Source: Alteribacillus sp041949975
Lineage (GTDB): Bacteria > Bacillota > Bacilli > Bacillales > Marinococcaceae
NCBI RefSeq assembly: GCF_041949975.1
Contig: NZ_JBHFQG010000001.1
Coordinates: 1 to 64,000 of the forward strand
Direction of reading: 5' to 3'
Length of the DNA: 64,000 nt
This document shows positions 8,809-18,082 of the stretch, piece after piece. The position numbers and the translations under genes are program-made. Positions within the stretch are counted from its first letter, which is position 1; every line of letters begins with the position of its first letter. Under the pieces are notes generated by a model. It searched no databases, was not told where the DNA came from, and saw only the letters and a list, made by a program, of their open reading frames with translations.

Positions 8809-9816
8809 TTACTTACCGCATTGTCTTTTCGCCCCCGGCAGCCGGTGTGTTTTCAGTTCGTCCCAAATCACCTGGCTTCCATTAATATGGCGGGACACGA
8901 GACCAATGGATTCTTCAGGTGCATACTGCGGTCCGCCGGGCCAGGTATGGCCTGCTCCTTCCATCTTATAGAAGATCACTTCTGTTCCGTATTTCCCGCC
9001 GCTGTAAACTTCCCGGCGGATTTTTGTTGGATCGTCTTCAGCGGTTTGAGGTAAATACGTCACTCTTGGCTTTGGAGCCGTGTTATTTGCCTCAACCCAG
9101 TAATCTACGGTAGCTTCTGCACCTAGAATGATATTCTCAGCACCTTCATATGGCACTATAGTGTCGTTATCTCCCATGAATAAGACAATAGGAACGGGTC
9201 CCTTTGGAGTTTTTTCTGCAATGGAAGAGGCTAACGGTCCCGTTACAGCTCCAATCCCTGCGATACGGTCTGATAGCTCTACAGCCAAGCGGTGCGAGAA
9301 GAGTGATCCGTTCGACATGCCGTTTGCATAGATTCGGCTTGAGTCAATATTGAAATTTTCTTCAAATCTATCAATAAGCTCGGAAGTAAAACCTACATCA
9401 TTTACGCCGGCACGTTTCTGCGGGGTTTCTTCCCGGCCGTCGTTCCATTGAAAACGGTGGCCAGAATCTTCATCTATATAATCATCTACTATCTCTGTGC
9501 TGTCAGGGAATACTACAATAAATCCTTCTTTTTCTGCTATTTCTTCAAACCCGGTTAGTGATATTTGTTCATCCGAATTGCTGCCTCTGCCATGGAAAGA
9601 TAGCATAAGCGGAACGGCTTTCTTTCCATTGTAAGAACTCGGTACATAATATTGATAGGTTCGCTCGTATCCATCAAACTCAAAGGAATCACGTTGAATT
9701 TCGCCCGCCTGCGCCTCCTGGACAGCAGACTCTTCTGCAAAAGTAATAGAGCCTAGCGACATAATCAGCATAACACTCATAAAAAGGGAGATTGGTAACT
9801 TTCTTGGCTCAGTCAT
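8809..9816 (-). CDS. Secreted polyhydroxybutyrate depolymerase/feruloyl esterase-like hydrolase (LpqC family)
   Basis: 335 residues. An N-terminal signal peptide ends near Ala27 (SLGSITFA). The alpha/beta-hydrolase fold shows an oxyanion-type LSFHGRGSN (about 72-80), the nucleophile elbow GMSNGS with Ser168, and the His of GAGHTWPGG near the C-terminus. This is the LpqC/esterase PHB-depolymerase family, which cleaves polyester or carbohydrate-ester bonds outside the cell. The ATG is preceded by AGAGAGGAGTG. It lies convergent to the BASS gene and has its own promoter region. The natural substrate is not determinable. Confidence 0.85.
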   Translation of the reverse strand: MTEPRKLPISLFMSVMLIMSLGSITFAEESAVQEAQAGEIQRDSFEFDGYERTYQYYVPSSYNGKKAVPLMLSFHGRGSNSDEQISLTGFEEIAEKEGFIVVFPDSTEIVDDYIDEDSGHRFQWNDGREETPQKRAGVNDVGFTSELIDRFEENFNIDSSRIYANGMSNGSLFSHRLAVELSDRIAGIGAVTGPLASSIAEKTPKGPVPIVLFMGDNDTIVPYEGAENIILGAEATVDYWVEANNTAPKPRVTYLPQTAEDDPTKIRREVYSGGKYGTEVIFYKMEGAGHTWPGGPQYAPEESIGLVSRHINGSQVIWDELKTHRLPGAKRQCGK

Positions 9817-10168
9817 AGCATCACTCCTCTCTATATTGTTAATATTTTAAATATTACCACAATAAAAGAGGGAGCGGAGGTAGTACGACAAAAGTTTACA
9901 AAATATACTCTGCCCTGTGAATGATCAGCTAGTTATTTGTGTAACAGCATGTAAAATTCTTTATGAAGTTCATTAGACTATTAATCAAACGTTTGATTAA
10001 TTAAAAGAGTGTTAGAAGTGAAATAAGGATTAAACCATGCTGATTATATTGATGAAGAGGCAACACAAAAAGATTAGGAAGTTAGATGCTGGCCTATCAG
10101 CCATTGGCTCAGATTTTATAGCAAGGACAAATTAGGGCATACTTGTGGTTTGGACTGCGAATGTTGAA
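9817..10168. other. Intergenic region with orphan palindromic operator and a possible coding remnant
   Basis: Besides the esterase promoter, this region holds the perfect palindrome at 9980-10001 (listed separately). On the plus strand from about 10034 the frame reads ADYIDEEATQKD, then a TAG, then WPISHWLRFYSKDKLGH. This looks like decayed coding sequence, but I cannot name a family. No intact gene is supported. Confidence 0.4.
9980..10001. promoter_or_regulatory. Perfect 22-bp palindrome, probable TetR-type operator
   Basis: ATTAATCAAAC is followed directly by GTTTGATTAAT, a perfect inverted repeat without spacer. The form is typical of TetR/AcrR-family operators. No TetR gene is in the neighbourhood. 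The palindrome lies between the esterase promoter side and a degenerate coding stretch. Function is inferred from symmetry alone. Confidence 0.55.
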
Positions 10169-11920
10169 TTATTTAATGTACTTTTGAATTTTCCGTAGAG
10201 CTGTAGACTGATTGACGCCAAGAATCTCTCCTACTTTGTATGAGCTTTTTTGCTGTTGATAAGCTTTATGAATCAATTGTTTTTCCATTTCTTCTTTTGC
10301 TTCTTGCAGGGTGCATAAATGCCGAACTTCAAGGACTGAGGTATCTTCCGATGAAGTATCCGTATGTTCAATGCTCTCATTGTGCCGTATATAATCGGGC
10401 AGGTCGTTTAATGATATTTCATTTTTTTCTGCCGTGACGACTAACCGTTCAATAATATTTTCCAGCTCTCTTACATTTCCAGGCCAGGAGTATTTCATCA
10501 GTGCATTTTCGATTTCAAGTGTCGTTTGCGTGTTGAGCCCATACTTTTTATTGAATGTATCCATAAAAAAGTCGATTAAATACGAAACATCTTCAATTCT
10601 GGTTCGCAGCGGGGGGATTTGAATCGGAATAACGTTAAGACGATAATACAAATCCTTCCGAAACGCACCTTCCTTCACAAGCCGGCCAAGATCCTGATTT
10701 GTCGCAGCGATAATGCGAACATCTACATGAATCGGTTTGGAACCGCCCACTCGAACGATTTTTCTTTCTTGTATCGCTTTTAATAGCTTCACTTGAAAAT
10801 GGAGAGGAATTTCACCGATTTCATCTAAAAACAGTGCACCGCCGTCCGCTTGTTCAAATAGCCCCTTATTCCCCTCTTTTTTTGCTCCTGTGAACGTACC
10901 GCCTTCATAGCCAAATAATTCTGATTCGAACAAGGAATCAGGAATCGCCGTGCAGTTAATATGAACCAGGGTTTGTTCGGAACGATTGCTTTTTTTATGA
11001 ATGGCATTGGCGATAAGCCCCTTTCCTACTCCTGATTCTCCCGTAATCAAAACGGTGGAATCTACCCGAGCTATTTTTTCAACGAAAAGCATTAATTTCC
11101 TCATGTTAGGTGAAAAAGCTACGATATCAAAATCCTGGTCATGAAAAGAACTGAGCTCTTCCAGCTCTAATTTATAAGTGTCTAGTAAAAATTCCGTTCT
11201 TTCCATTTTCTCTTTGAGATGTTTGATCTCCGTTAAGTCTCTCGAAGTGTAGACAATGAGTGAAATGTTTCCGTCATCATCGAAAACAGGGTTGCCAATG
11301 ACATGAATCGTTTTATTGGCTCGTGTTCGTTGAATCATGGATACTTTTTCTTGACGCTGTATGATAGTGGGATAAAAAACAGGAGAATAAAAGCCCGCTT
11401 CTCCGAGTTCATCAGTATAGCGTCCAATAAGTTCTTCTTCCTTTATCCCATACAATTCTTCCCCGGCTGGGTTTACACGAAGAACTTTCCCGTTTCCGTC
11501 TGTCACAAAAATCTCATCAATGCTTGAATTAATAATGGTTTCAAGTTCTAATGTTAAAAGTTCGGACTGCTGGAGTTTTTCCATTAATTCCTGCATAGGC
11601 TGCAAGTTTTTAATTCTGCAAATAACTTCTTCCCCCGCAGCAGAAAAAGTTATAGTATCAAACATTAACCTAATATTTTTATGTTCAACATCATAATGGG
11701 TGGGAAATGCTTTTTTATTGTTGCATATTTCTTTCAATTGGTCGTCCTGTGGAAATAAATCGGTAAACAATTGTTTGGATAGATTATCTTTAGACGTGGG
11801 AAGGAGGTCGGCTGCATTTCTATTGTAAGCAGCTATGCTGCCTCTGTTATCTAAAATAATAATTCCCTCATGCTCGTTTTCTAAAAGGGGAACTTTTTCA
11901 TTTGTATTCATATTCAGCAC
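10169..11920 (-). CDS. Sigma-54-dependent PAS-AAA activator, GabR-like (B. thuringiensis type)
   Basis: 583 residues. One or two PAS-like sensor regions (about 20-110 and 125-240) are followed by the sigma-54 interaction AAA+ domain (about 265-500). Walker A is GESGVGKG, Walker B is GGALFLDEIGE, and the arginine-finger region LYYRLNVIPIQIPPLR is present. A Fis-type helix-turn-helix forms the C-terminus (VGEILGVNQSTALRKIQK). The sigma-54-contacting loop reads GTFTGA instead of the usual GAFTGA. It is transcribed away from a near-perfect sigma-54 promoter at 12111 and an aminotransferase gene, the arrangement described for gabR-gabT-gabD in Bacillus thuringiensis. Control of that promoter is therefore a strong inference. 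The PAS ligand is unknown. Confidence 0.88.
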   Translation of the reverse strand: MLNMNTNEKVPLLENEHEGIIILDNRGSIAAYNRNAADLLPTSKDNLSKQLFTDLFPQDDQLKEICNNKKAFPTHYDVEHKNIRLMFDTITFSAAGEEVICRIKNLQPMQELMEKLQQSELLTLELETIINSSIDEIFVTDGNGKVLRVNPAGEELYGIKEEELIGRYTDELGEAGFYSPVFYPTIIQRQEKVSMIQRTRANKTIHVIGNPVFDDDGNISLIVYTSRDLTEIKHLKEKMERTEFLLDTYKLELEELSSFHDQDFDIVAFSPNMRKLMLFVEKIARVDSTVLITGESGVGKGLIANAIHKKSNRSEQTLVHINCTAIPDSLFESELFGYEGGTFTGAKKEGNKGLFEQADGGALFLDEIGEIPLHFQVKLLKAIQERKIVRVGGSKPIHVDVRIIAATNQDLGRLVKEGAFRKDLYYRLNVIPIQIPPLRTRIEDVSYLIDFFMDTFNKKYGLNTQTTLEIENALMKYSWPGNVRELENIIERLVVTAEKNEISLNDLPDYIRHNESIEHTDTSSEDTSVLEVRHLCTLQEAKEEMEKQLIHKAYQQQKSSYKVGEILGVNQSTALRKIQKYIK

Positions 11921-12110
11921 CTGCTTTCCATAGATTAATCATGCACCTATGCATGATTAGTGATGCATAGATAAATTATTTTATAAAAAACACTATATAT
12001 TATTTAGAAAACTGTCAATATACTAATTTTTTAGAAATAAGGTCGATGCAATATACTTTTATTGACGTAGAAGCGGCGTCCCAAATATATGAATATACTC
12101 TAATAAATTT

Positions 12111-12126
12111 TGGCATAAGTATTGCA
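12111..12126 (+). promoter_or_regulatory. Sigma-54 (-24/-12) promoter
   Basis: TGGCATAAGTATTGCA matches the consensus TGGCAC-N5-TTGCA with one deviation (T for C), and the GG and GC elements have exact spacing. It faces the aldehyde dehydrogenase remnant and aminotransferase gene and lies 190 bp from the divergent sigma-54 activator. The 140 bp upstream would hold the activator sites. Confidence 0.85.
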
Positions 12127-12181
12127 ATATATTGTGGATGAACCAGAAAGGAAAAAATTAAGCAAACGGAGGAATACTGCA

Positions 12182-12379
12182 TTGCTGTACATGGATGGAA
12201 ATTGGATTGAAATGTTGTCAGAAGAAAAATGACAAGTTAATAACACGGCAACAGAGAAGATGTTGAAGGAAATTGCGGCAGAAGGTACGGCGGAAACGAG
12301 ACCAGCTATTGAAGCTGCAAATAGAATGTTCCCTAAATGGAAAAATAAAACAGAAAAAAAGGAATGTGAGAATATTTAA
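12182..12379 (+). pseudogene. Aldehyde dehydrogenase (GabD-like) N-terminal remnant
   Basis: A TTG start at 12182, ten bases after CGGAGGA, begins LYMDGNWIEMLSEEK, which matches the N-terminus of succinate-semialdehyde/aldehyde dehydrogenases. A TGA at 12230 interrupts it. The same frame continues with EIAAEGTAETRPAIEAANR and MFPKWKNKT, the expected next ALDH segment, and stops at 12377. Only about 65 of some 480 codons survive, and no catalytic domain remains. It is the first gene position after the sigma-54 promoter, where gabD would be expected. Confidence 0.75.
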
Positions 12380-12421
12380 CTGAAAAGTTTGTATTAATTC
12401 ATTCCTTTAGGAGGAGATACC

Positions 12422-13753
12422 ATGCAAGAACAAAAAATAATAAATCAGAATATGATCGAGGAATTAATTGAATTGGATAAAAAATATTATTTTCACCCTA
12501 CTTCTTCGCTAAAAAAACAGAAGCAAGAGGGACCTGACTTTATTTTTACAGAGGGGGAAGGTGTCTACCTAAAAGATGTTTACGGGAAAAAAGTATTTGA
12601 TGGCTTATCTAGTCTCTGGAATGTAAACGTTGGGCATGGAAGAAAAGAATTAGCGGATGCAGCCCAACAACAGATGACCAAGCTCGCCTTCAGTTCTAGC
12701 TTCGCTTCTTTAAGTCACGAGCCAGCCATTCGGCTAGCAGCAAAAATCGCTTCATTAACCCCGGGAGATTTAAATTCAATTTTCTTTACATCCGGCGGTT
12801 CAGAGTCAAACGACACGGCATTTAAGCTGATTCGCCACTATTGGATCTTGAAAGGACAGCCAGAAAAGAAAATCATTATTTCGCGTAAGCGGTCTTACCA
12901 TGGTGTTGCAATGGGAGCAACAAGTGCAACAGGACTGGATGCCTTTCATCATTTCACGAATTCCAATGATCCGGATTTTAGGCATGTGAAAAATGATTCA
13001 GTGGAGAATTTACAAGCGCTGATTGATAAAGAAGGAGCAGACAATATTGCTGCCTATATATCGGAACCAGTTCAGGGGACAGGTGGAGTACTGCCGACGC
13101 ATGAAGACTATTTTAAACAAGTAAAAGAAATCTGTGAAAAAAACAATATATTATTTGTAGCAGACGAGGTTATTACAGGATTTGGAAGAACCGGGACGTA
13201 TTTTGGCATTCAACAATATGGTGTAGAGCCAGACATGATTACGTTTGCCAAAGGGGTAACCAGTGGATATATGCCTCTCGGCGGTGTTGCAATCAAAGAG
13301 AGAATCAAAGAGGTATTTGATAGTAAATCAGAAGGAATTTTATTCCACGGATATACGTACAGCGGGCACCCGGCAGCTTGTGCCGTGGCATTAAAAAATA
13401 TTGATATTATTGAAAGAGAAGGATTAGCAAGAAATGCAAAAGAGATGGGCAGCGTATTGCTAAAAGCATTCCAGGACGTACAAAAGAAACACGATACCGT
13501 CGGCGAGGTGCGGACGATCGGATTGCTCGGTGCTGTTGAATTGATTAAAAAAGGAGAAGAGCCCATGGCGCCAAAAGTGGTGAAAGAAACATTGAAAAGA
13601 GGACTAATTTGCAGAGGTACCATTTATGAAGGTTCAGATACACTTGTATTTGCTCCGCCTCTGATTGTGACCGAAGAACAAATTCACGAAATGGTTTCTA
13701 TCCTCGATGAAGCGATTTTTGCTGTGGAAGAAAACGTGTATTCATCGATGTAA
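12422..13753 (+). CDS. Class III PLP-dependent omega-aminotransferase (GABA/beta-alanine type)
   Basis: 443 residues of the AT-III fold. The cofactor motif FVADEVITGFGRTG is followed by Lys277 in TFAKGVTSGYMPLGG, the Schiff-base lysine. Other family signatures are LWNVNVGHGRKEL, FFTSGGSESNDTAFK and YHGVAMGATSATG. It transfers amino groups from omega-amino acids or amines to pyruvate or 2-oxoglutarate. It starts at ATG 12422, after TAGGAGGAG. The sigma-54 promoter and GabR-like activator upstream, with the ALDH remnant between, suggest a GABA or beta-alanine transaminase. Amine or polyamine specificity cannot be excluded. With its ALDH partner broken, the semialdehyde must be handled elsewhere. 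Confidence 0.87.
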   Translation: MQEQKIINQNMIEELIELDKKYYFHPTSSLKKQKQEGPDFIFTEGEGVYLKDVYGKKVFDGLSSLWNVNVGHGRKELADAAQQQMTKLAFSSSFASLSHEPAIRLAAKIASLTPGDLNSIFFTSGGSESNDTAFKLIRHYWILKGQPEKKIIISRKRSYHGVAMGATSATGLDAFHHFTNSNDPDFRHVKNDSVENLQALIDKEGADNIAAYISEPVQGTGGVLPTHEDYFKQVKEICEKNNILFVADEVITGFGRTGTYFGIQQYGVEPDMITFAKGVTSGYMPLGGVAIKERIKEVFDSKSEGILFHGYTYSGHPAACAVALKNIDIIEREGLARNAKEMGSVLLKAFQDVQKKHDTVGEVRTIGLLGAVELIKKGEEPMAPKVVKETLKRGLICRGTIYEGSDTLVFAPPLIVTEEQIHEMVSILDEAIFAVEENVYSSM

Positions 13754-13975
13754 GCCAGGAGCTTCTTACCGCTTCATCATGTACAGATGCATTCTATGTA
13801 TACAAAAAAAGTATGAACTTAACAAAAATAGTGGAAGTGTGAAAATGCAAGGTAAATCTATTTAACTAGAATTAACTTTTCCTTTAATACCTTTCTTATG
13901 CAGTTTAACTATTTATCTATTTGCAGTGCTTATTTTTCAGTGTAAAAAAAACTTTAAAAAATGAGGTGTAGATAC

Positions 13976-16003
13976 TTGAAACAATACCGGCTTGCAATTG
14001 ACGTAGGTGGAACATTTACAGATGTATTCGTTTTTGATGAAAATACGGGGGAAATCTCAGTTACAAAAACACCTTCTACACCCTCAAACCCAGAACGTGG
14101 AATATTAGATGGAATTGCTAAAGCGGAGATTGATGGTGAAGAGATAAAGATTTTTTCGCACGGAACGACGGTAGGTACAAATGCGTTAATAGAAAGAAAA
14201 CTGCCAAAGACAGCTCTTGTTACTACAAAAGGGTTTAGGGATGTTACAGAGATTCGTCGCGGAACAAAACTGGAGCTATGGGACGCTTATGACGATGTAG
14301 CTAGACCATATATACAACGAAGAGACCGTTTTGAAGTAACAGAACGCGTAGATTATTCAGGAGTCGTTACTACCGAACTAAATCAAAATGAAGTGAGGGA
14401 ATTAGCTGCAAAATTAAAGAAGCGTGGCACAGAGTCTATAGCGGTTTGTTTAATGAATGCATATGTGAATGGGGAAAACGAAGTGAAAGTGAAAGAAATA
14501 CTGCAAGAAGAATTGCCGGATGTATATGTTTGTATTTCCAGTGAAGTATTACCTGAAATTTTTGAACATGAGCGCATGAGTACAACCATTGTGAATGCAG
14601 TGCTGGGACCTCCTATTACGAAGTATATAAATGTACTTGAAAATGAAATGAAAGAGAAAGGGTATAAAGATGATATTTTAGTTCTTCATTCCGGGGGAGG
14701 AGTAATGACTTCAGAAACCGTTCCCCGTTATGCTGCTAGGATGGCAAGTTCAGGTATTGCAGCAGGAGCCATTGCTAGTAAGCATATTGCTAAACTTTGT
14801 GGTTTTAATAATGCAATTGGTTTAGATATGGGAGGAACAAGTACCGATATTTCTTTAATGCATGAAGGTGATTTAAAAATAACAAAAGATTGGTATATAG
14901 AGTATGGTTATCCAATTGGATTTCCAAGTATTGAGATACTTACTATTGGTGCAGGGGGTGGGAGCCTTGCTTGGGCAGATGAAGGTGGCTCTTTACGTAA
15001 TGGTCCTCAGAGTGCTGGTGCTGTTCCTGGACCGGCCTGTTATGAACAGGGGGGAACGGAGCCGACAAATTCAGACGCAAACTTAGTACTAGGCCGGCTT
15101 GGGACAAAGCTTCTTGATGGGAAAATAGAATTGAATAAAGAAAAAGCATATCAAGCAGTGAATAAAATTGGTGAGCGCTTTAACTATTCAACAGAGGAAG
15201 CTGCCAATGCAATGATACAAGTTGCAAATGCGAATATGTGTGATGCTTTACGTTTAATATCAGTTAGACGTGGATATGACCCCCGTGACTTTGCGCTAGT
15301 TACTATGGGAGGTGCTGGACCTTTACAAGGAGCTTATTTGGCAAAAGAAATGCAAATTCCAACAGTCATTGTTCCCCCTCATCCAGGCGTTGCAGCTGCA
15401 ATGGGATGCTTATTAGTTGATGTTCGTCATGATATTTCAAAAACGTATGTTAAAAACGTTCGTGACGTTTCGATTGAAGAATTGGAACAGGAATACCTGC
15501 AAATGGAAAAAGAGGCAGAAGATCTATTACAAGAAGAGGGCGTTTCGAAAGAAGAGTCAACTTTAATGAGGTATGTTGATATGAGATATATGGGACAATG
15601 GCGTTCGTTAGCCGTGTCGGTTGGTCGAAACATTCCAACTTTAGAAGATACTTTAAATAGCTTTCACCAAGAACATGAACGTGAATTTGCATTTTCCGAT
15701 AAAAGCCAATCCGTTGAAATTTATGGTTTACGCGTGACAGCTATTGGTACTGTACCAAAACCAAAATTTCCAAAGTATGAGCCTTCCGGTACGATTGAAG
15801 ACGCAATAAAGGAAAGCAGGGAAGTGTATTTTGAAGAAGGGTTTATTCATACTACAGTGTATGAACGAGAAAAAATTCCTGTGCTTTCTGAAATACAAGG
15901 TCCTGCTATAGTCGATCAACTTGATTCAACGACAGTAATACCACCAGCCTTTACAGCTAAGGTTGATGAATATAAAAATCTCATTATTACTGCTGCAAAT
16001 TAA
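13976..16003 (+). CDS. Hydantoinase/oxoprolinase family protein, subunit A (HyuA)
   Basis: About 675 residues from the TTG at 13976 (MKQYRLAIDVGGTFTDVFVF), nine bases after GAGGTG; the ATG at 13961 overlaps that site. ATP-binding acetate-kinase-fold motifs are present: DVGGTFTD, HGTTVGTNALIER and LDMGGTSTDISL. The C-terminal part is of the Hydant_A_C type. Family members form heteromers with HyuB and hydrolyse N-methylhydantoin or 5-oxoproline with ATP, or carboxylate acetone or acetophenone. It is 17 bp upstream of hyuB, and an APC permease follows. A cyclic amide or amino-acid derivative is the likely substrate; the specific reaction is not determinable. Confidence 0.87.
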   Translation: MKQYRLAIDVGGTFTDVFVFDENTGEISVTKTPSTPSNPERGILDGIAKAEIDGEEIKIFSHGTTVGTNALIERKLPKTALVTTKGFRDVTEIRRGTKLELWDAYDDVARPYIQRRDRFEVTERVDYSGVVTTELNQNEVRELAAKLKKRGTESIAVCLMNAYVNGENEVKVKEILQEELPDVYVCISSEVLPEIFEHERMSTTIVNAVLGPPITKYINVLENEMKEKGYKDDILVLHSGGGVMTSETVPRYAARMASSGIAAGAIASKHIAKLCGFNNAIGLDMGGTSTDISLMHEGDLKITKDWYIEYGYPIGFPSIEILTIGAGGGSLAWADEGGSLRNGPQSAGAVPGPACYEQGGTEPTNSDANLVLGRLGTKLLDGKIELNKEKAYQAVNKIGERFNYSTEEAANAMIQVANANMCDALRLISVRRGYDPRDFALVTMGGAGPLQGAYLAKEMQIPTVIVPPHPGVAAAMGCLLVDVRHDISKTYVKNVRDVSIEELEQEYLQMEKEAEDLLQEEGVSKEESTLMRYVDMRYMGQWRSLAVSVGRNIPTLEDTLNSFHQEHEREFAFSDKSQSVEIYGLRVTAIGTVPKPKFPKYEPSGTIEDAIKESREVYFEEGFIHTTVYEREKIPVLSEIQGPAIVDQLDSTTVIPPAFTAKVDEYKNLIITAAN

Positions 16004-16020
16004 AAAAGAGGTGAATTATT

Positions 16021-18003
16021 TTGGGAAATATGCAAATTAATCATTTAGACTTTGAGAAAAACAATTTAGATCCGGTTACATTCGAAGTTTTAAAGAATGG
16101 TTTTATTAATCTTGTCGATCAAATGGCCGAACAAATACTACGAACATGTTATTCATTTGTTATTTATAATCGTGATTTTAGCTGTGCATTATCTGATGCG
16201 GATGGGAATACAATTATGCAAGGAACACAGGATATTTCTGTTCACGTAGGTACATTACATTTAACAGCTAAAGCAGTTTTAGAAGACTTTGGAGAAGACA
16301 TACATCCAGGGGATGTGTTTTTAGTAAACGATCCTTACCGCGGTGGTACTCATTTTAATGATACTCGTGTTATTTTACCCGTTTTTTATGAAGGCCGTCT
16401 CATTGCATTGATGCAAACGAATGGTCATTGGGCTGATATGGGTGGGTCTACTCCAGGTTCATTTGATGTTAATGCTAAAGACCATTTTGGAGAGGGGGTA
16501 AGAATTCCACCTGTTCGAATTTATCGTAAAGGCCAATATTTGGAGGATGTTGTAACTTTATTATCTTCTAATATGCGTGTTCCTGATGAAAGAGTCGGTG
16601 ACTTGAGAGCGCAAGTGGAAGCAGCCAAAGTAGGGGAACGTCAACTGCTAACTCTTGTAGAAAAATACGGAATAGATACGATATTGGTTGCTTTTGAAGA
16701 AGTTCAAGGTTATGTAGAGCGTTTAGCCAAGTCAAAAGTGTCTTCATTACCAAAAGGAACGTGGGAATCAGTAGATTATATTGATATGGATCCAGACATT
16801 GGAGATGGTTTAATTCCTATAAAAGTTAAAATGACGATTACTGACAATCAAGTATTGTATGATCTCGATGGTTCTCATCCTTATATAGGTTGTTTCTTGA
16901 ATTCAGGTTTTGGTGCTTCTTTATCTGCAGCTTATGCAGGAACAAAGACATTTTTCCCTGAAATTCCATTAAACTCAGGGTTTTATAGGGTTGTAAAGGT
17001 AAAATTACCAGAAAATTCTGTCGTGAATGCTCCTTACCCAATAGCAGTAACTGGATTTTGTTCTGGAGCTTACGAGAAGATTATGAATATTTGTTATGAA
17101 CTATGGTCAAACATCTTGCCAGATAAAGCGATTGCCTGCTCATTCAATCTCGAGTATTTATTAATTGGCGGTACGGATAAAAGACATGGACAAAAAAGTT
17201 ACTTTATGTGGTATGACTGGATGGCAGGTGGTCATGGGGGGCGCAGTGATAGAGATGGTGTGAATGCACTTTCTCCCGTATTTGGAGTTGGACTTAGTGT
17301 ACAGCCTTGCGAAGGACAAGAAAGATTGTCACCTGTTATAACGACAAAACATGAAATTATTACAGACTCAGGTGGTCCTGGTAAATACCGTGGTGGATGT
17401 GGAGTGGAAAAAGGAGGCACACTTACAGATTTAGATAATACTGTGATGTCTTATTGTTGTGACCGATCTCGTTCCGTAACGTGGGGGATTTTCGGAGGGT
17501 TGCCTTCTTATCCTCATGGAGCGTGGTTAAACCCAGGCGAAAAGAATGAACAATTCTTAGGTGCGATTTTTTCAAATGTCAAGGTAAAAAGCGGTGATTC
17601 CTTTGTTCGCCCTTCAGCGGGGGGCGGTGGTTTAGGCGACCCACTTGAAAGAGAACCTGAAGCCGTTTTAGAGGATGTTATTGATGAATACGTTTCATTG
17701 GAAAGAGCTAAAAAAGACTATGGTGTAATTATTAAAGTGATTGATAAAAATTTAGGTCATCTAGTAGTGGATGATGAGGAGACCGTTAAAGAAAGAAAAT
17801 TTATCAGAAGTAATAGGAAACAATGGTTAGAGGAGGATCCCCTTTATGTTGAACAATTATATCAAAGCCAAGAAATAGATAAGTTGGATGTCATTCGCCG
17901 TTACGGAGTCATCATAGATTATAGTACAGATAAAGTTCTGCTTAAATCCACACAGCAATTTCGAGAATCTATAAAAAAACGTTCTATGGCGTACTGGAAA
18001 TGA
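16021..18003 (+). CDS. Hydantoinase B/oxoprolinase family protein (HyuB)
   Basis: 660 residues starting at TTG 16021, about seven bases after AGAGGTGA; an in-frame ATG at 16030 is an alternative. The Hydantoinase_B signatures are clear: DPVTFEVLKNGF, DVFLVNDPYRGGTHFND, NGHWADMGG and TDSGGPGKYRGGCG. It pairs with the upstream A subunit to form an ATP-dependent hydantoinase, oxoprolinase or carboxylase complex in the cytoplasm. The last ~90 residues are charged and less conserved, which fits longer members of the family. It appears intact. Confidence 0.88.
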   Translation: MGNMQINHLDFEKNNLDPVTFEVLKNGFINLVDQMAEQILRTCYSFVIYNRDFSCALSDADGNTIMQGTQDISVHVGTLHLTAKAVLEDFGEDIHPGDVFLVNDPYRGGTHFNDTRVILPVFYEGRLIALMQTNGHWADMGGSTPGSFDVNAKDHFGEGVRIPPVRIYRKGQYLEDVVTLLSSNMRVPDERVGDLRAQVEAAKVGERQLLTLVEKYGIDTILVAFEEVQGYVERLAKSKVSSLPKGTWESVDYIDMDPDIGDGLIPIKVKMTITDNQVLYDLDGSHPYIGCFLNSGFGASLSAAYAGTKTFFPEIPLNSGFYRVVKVKLPENSVVNAPYPIAVTGFCSGAYEKIMNICYELWSNILPDKAIACSFNLEYLLIGGTDKRHGQKSYFMWYDWMAGGHGGRSDRDGVNALSPVFGVGLSVQPCEGQERLSPVITTKHEIITDSGGPGKYRGGCGVEKGGTLTDLDNTVMSYCCDRSRSVTWGIFGGLPSYPHGAWLNPGEKNEQFLGAIFSNVKVKSGDSFVRPSAGGGGLGDPLEREPEAVLEDVIDEYVSLERAKKDYGVIIKVIDKNLGHLVVDDEETVKERKFIRSNRKQWLEEDPLYVEQLYQSQEIDKLDVIRRYGVIIDYSTDKVLLKSTQQFRESIKKRSMAYWK

Positions 18004-18082
18004 TAATAAAAATGTTTAGAAGAATTTAAAAATATTGATATTTAATTGTGAATAATCGTTTTATAAAATTGGAGCTGATAGA

